Shown: positions 13,750 to 15,471 of the stretch, piece after piece
How the letters are laid out: every line of letters begins with the position of its first letter
Numbering within the stretch: position 1 is the first letter of the stretch
Assembly: GCA_023299945.1 (NCBI GenBank)
Contig: JALZVZ010000314.1
Location: 1-15,471, forward strand
Source: Altererythrobacter sp.
GTDB taxonomy: Bacteria; Pseudomonadota; Alphaproteobacteria; Sphingomonadales; Sphingomonadaceae
Direction of reading: 5' to 3'
DNA length: 15,471 nt
Position numbers and translations under genes: made by a program
Notes under the pieces: generated by a model
Seen by the model: the letters and a program-made list of their open reading frames with translations, nothing else
What the model was told of the DNA's origin: nothing
Database searches by the model: none

Positions 13750-14735
13750 TGCTCGTGCTCAACAAATCCCAAACTGCTCAGGCCTTAACCCATGCAGCCT
13801 GCATCCCTTTGATCAAATCCGCCATGAAAGCTGTATCGAAAAGAGATGTAGTCATGCCATTGCGGCAATATCTCCACATTCCCGGATCAGCAGGTAAAAT
13901 GACCGCAATGACCGGGTATGTTGGCGGGAAATTGGGTTCGTTCGGTCTGAAAATTGTGAGCAAATTTCCGCGCAACCACAACAGTCCGCATGGCACGCAT
14001 GTGGGCATGGTGATCATTTTCGATTCCGAAAACGGCCTACCGGTTGGAATGCTCCACGGCGGCGAGCTTACCGCAATTCGCACCTCAGCAGCTTCTGCTT
14101 TGGCGACGGATCTGCTGGCAAAACCTGATGCATCGAGACTTTTGATTGTTGGAGCAGGCGAAGAAGCGCGACACCATATGCAAGCGATTGGCGAGGTCCG
14201 CAAACTCAGCAAAGTGTCCGTTTGGGCCCGCGATCCTGATCGCGCTGAAGAATTTGCAGCCAAGAACGCCGCTCTCGTCAAAGACACAATCGAGGTCAGC
14301 CTGGACCTTCCCACAGCAGTGGGCGATGCCGATATTATTTGCACAGTGACCTCTGCCAAAGAGCCATTCCTAAAAGCCGAATGGCTGAAGGCTGGAACCC
14401 ATATCAATCTGGTTGGCGCTGCGATAAAAGACGCAGCAGAGGCAGATTGGCAAACGGTTTGCGCAGGCCCTTTCTATACCGATTATATCCCATCAGCGAT
14501 GGATCAGGCAGGTGAATTGCTGGCCGCGATTGCCGGCGGCTCATTTTCTGAAGAGCAGATTGCAGGCGAAATCGGACAAGTCTTGCTCGGCGAGAGGCCC
14601 GGGCGGCAATCAACCGAAGAGATCACCATCTACAAATCGCTTGGCGTTTCGGCTCAAGATTTGGCTGCCGGTCTGGGCGCGCTGAACAATGCGCAAACCC
14701 TTGGCCTTGGCCAACATATTGATCTGTCTGCTTAA
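13749..14735 (+). CDS. Ornithine cyclodeaminase/mu-crystallin family NAD(P)-dependent enzyme
   Basis: This 328-residue protein has FGLKIVS with Lys68 at the substrate-carboxylate site, LPVGMLHGGELTAIRTSAAS (97-116) with the conserved Arg111, and the NAD(P)-binding motif LLIVGAGEEARHH (131-143). The usual GSxxPxxxE segment after the Rossmann fold is LVGAAIKDAAE (221-231), with Ala for Ser and Asp for Pro. Family members are ornithine cyclodeaminase, alanine dehydrogenase and ketimine or pyrroline-2-carboxylate reductase; all handle an amino-acid/imine carbon next to a carboxylate. In this cluster a ketimine or cyclic imine reductase/dehydrogenase fits a nitrogen-containing substrate (inference). 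It starts on the last base of the cupin stop and is the last gene of the operon, 28 bases from the convergent gene's stop; only a weak GGCG/CGCC hairpin is seen between them. Confidence 0.88.
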   Translation: MLVLNKSQTAQALTHAACIPLIKSAMKAVSKRDVVMPLRQYLHIPGSAGKMTAMTGYVGGKLGSFGLKIVSKFPRNHNSPHGTHVGMVIIFDSENGLPVGMLHGGELTAIRTSAASALATDLLAKPDASRLLIVGAGEEARHHMQAIGEVRKLSKVSVWARDPDRAEEFAAKNAALVKDTIEVSLDLPTAVGDADIICTVTSAKEPFLKAEWLKAGTHINLVGAAIKDAAEADWQTVCAGPFYTDYIPSAMDQAGELLAAIAGGSFSEEQIAGEIGQVLLGERPGRQSTEEITIYKSLGVSAQDLAAGLGALNNAQTLGLGQHIDLSA

Positions 14736-14763
14736 CCCAGCAGGCGTTGCTCGCCAGTCAGTC

Positions 14764-15471
14764 TTACAAAAACAACTCAGCTGTGGCGTCAATAATCGCG
14801 GTTTGATCGAGGCGGTATGTCCGGTAGAGATCCGGCAGGTCGCCCGTTTGGCCAAAGCTGTCAGTCCCCAGGGGGCTGACCCTGTGACCGCGCACCGCGC
14901 CTAGCCATGAAAGGGCAGACGGCGAACCGTCCAAGACTGTCACGATCCCTGCAGTGGGGCTCAATAGGCTGAGCATTTTGTCTATATGGCACCTTCGCGC
15001 GCCCTTCCCCGACCACCGCGCCGCGCGGGCCGCAGACCAATCGCGGTGCAGCCGGTCAGGTGATGTCACCGCGAGCAATCCAAGTCCCGGAATATCCGCT
15101 TCAAGCTGCTCCCACGCCGACAGCGCCTCTGGTGCAACAGCCCCGCAATAGGCAATCGCCGCCTCGCATCCAGCGCTCGGCTCGCGCAGCCAGTACGCGC
15201 CTGCCAAAGCGTCGCTCTCCCAGCTATCATTCTCGCGTTCCAATTGCGCAATCGCCCGCGTGGTCAGACGAATATAGGCGGAGCTGCCATCAGCGTCCTG
15301 CATCTGACCAAAGGCCCAATGCATAATCAAGGCAACCTCATCAGCGTAAGCCGGTTCAAAGCTTTCCAAATTGGGCTGTCCCATACCAATAAGCGGAGTG
15401 TTGATGGATTGGTGCGCCCCGCCCTCGCCAGCCAGTGTTATACCTGATGGCGTTCCAACCAGCAGGAACCG
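14764..15471 (-). CDS. Pyruvate dehydrogenase E1/transketolase-like protein, C-terminal part (partial)
   Basis: The window holds the last 235 residues; the 5' part lies beyond the edge. GEGGAHQSI (15-23 of the fragment), FEPAYADEVALIMHW near 37-51 and the C-terminal signature LGTDSFGQTGDLPDLYRTY match the end of homodimeric pyruvate dehydrogenase E1 (AceE: PAYAYEVAVIMHDG and VLGTDGFGRSDSR) and related transketolase-like proteins. The fragment spans the end of the thiamine-diphosphate pyrimidine domain and the transketolase C-terminal domain. It runs convergent to the operon, and its middle is visibly GC-richer than the genes to its left, so it is probably a separate transcription unit. It could process pyruvate or another 2-oxo acid made by the lyases, but nothing proves a link. 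Confidence 0.8.
   Translation of the reverse strand, partial: RFLLVGTPSGITLAGEGGAHQSINTPLIGMGQPNLESFEPAYADEVALIMHWAFGQMQDADGSSAYIRLTTRAIAQLERENDSWESDALAGAYWLREPSAGCEAAIAYCGAVAPEALSAWEQLEADIPGLGLLAVTSPDRLHRDWSAARAARWSGKGARRCHIDKMLSLLSPTAGIVTVLDGSPSALSWLGAVRGHRVSPLGTDSFGQTGDLPDLYRTYRLDQTAIIDATAELFL

Noticed and set aside
13778..14407. 209-codon open frame on the minus strand
   Set aside because: Antisense to the OCD-family gene, with no recognisable domain and no Shine-Dalgarno sequence.
14736..14763. Intrinsic terminator between the OCD-family and E1-like genes
   Set aside because: Only a 4-bp GGCG/CGCC stem is present, without a T-run on either strand.

Overview
The window looks like a chromosomal catabolic cluster from a Gram-negative proteobacterium, most likely an alphaproteobacterium and perhaps a sphingomonad. 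This is a guess. It rests on moderate GC by eye, tight operons, a periplasmic PQQ enzyme with its own cytochrome c, and the style of the GntR, LysR and GPH-transporter proteins. No rRNA, tRNA, CRISPR array or insertion sequence was seen.

Layout. (A) 1-3244, plus strand: the last codons of an upstream gene, an aconitase/LeuD-type swivel subunit, an isocitrate-lyase/PEP-mutase superfamily lyase that keeps its catalytic KRCGH motif, and two tandem PuuE-like polysaccharide-deacetylase-fold proteins. The second of these has lost histidines that the first keeps. (B) 3268-8782, minus strand, read from right to left: a 106-residue small protein, a LysR regulator, a 118-residue paralogue of the first small protein, a methyltransferase with a Tat-like signal, a GPH-family transporter, and a GntR/UTRA regulator. 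(C) 8783-9052: a divergent control region holding a 12-bp motif three times and a separate palindrome. (D) 9053-14735, plus strand: a PQQ dehydrogenase, a lipoprotein-type cytochrome c, a second ICL/PEP-mutase protein without the catalytic Cys motif, a RutD-like alpha/beta hydrolase, a cupin, and an ornithine-cyclodeaminase-family protein. Most junctions in this block are overlaps or gaps of a few bases. (E) 14764 to the window end, minus strand: the C-terminal part of a pyruvate-dehydrogenase-E1/transketolase-like protein, GC-richer by hand count and probably a separate unit.

How the parts may work together (inference). An aconitase-type hydro-lyase followed at zero spacing by an ICL-type lyase resembles the last steps of anaerobic nicotinate breakdown, where dimethylmaleate is hydrated to 2,3-dimethylmalate and cleaved to pyruvate and propionate. 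PuuE-like enzymes open cyclic amides, and RutD-like hydrolases act in pyrimidine-ring catabolism. One coherent reading is a pathway for a cyclic imide, lactam or other N-heterocycle: import by the GPH carrier, periplasmic oxidation by the PQQ enzyme and cytochrome c, ring opening by the PuuE-like pair, C=N chemistry by the OCD-family protein, and final hydration and C-C cleavage to central metabolites. The substrate cannot be read from the sequence.

The most unusual points are the active/degenerate pairing seen in two enzyme families, the methyltransferase with an export signal, and the pair of small FFD-P proteins that flank the LysR gene.
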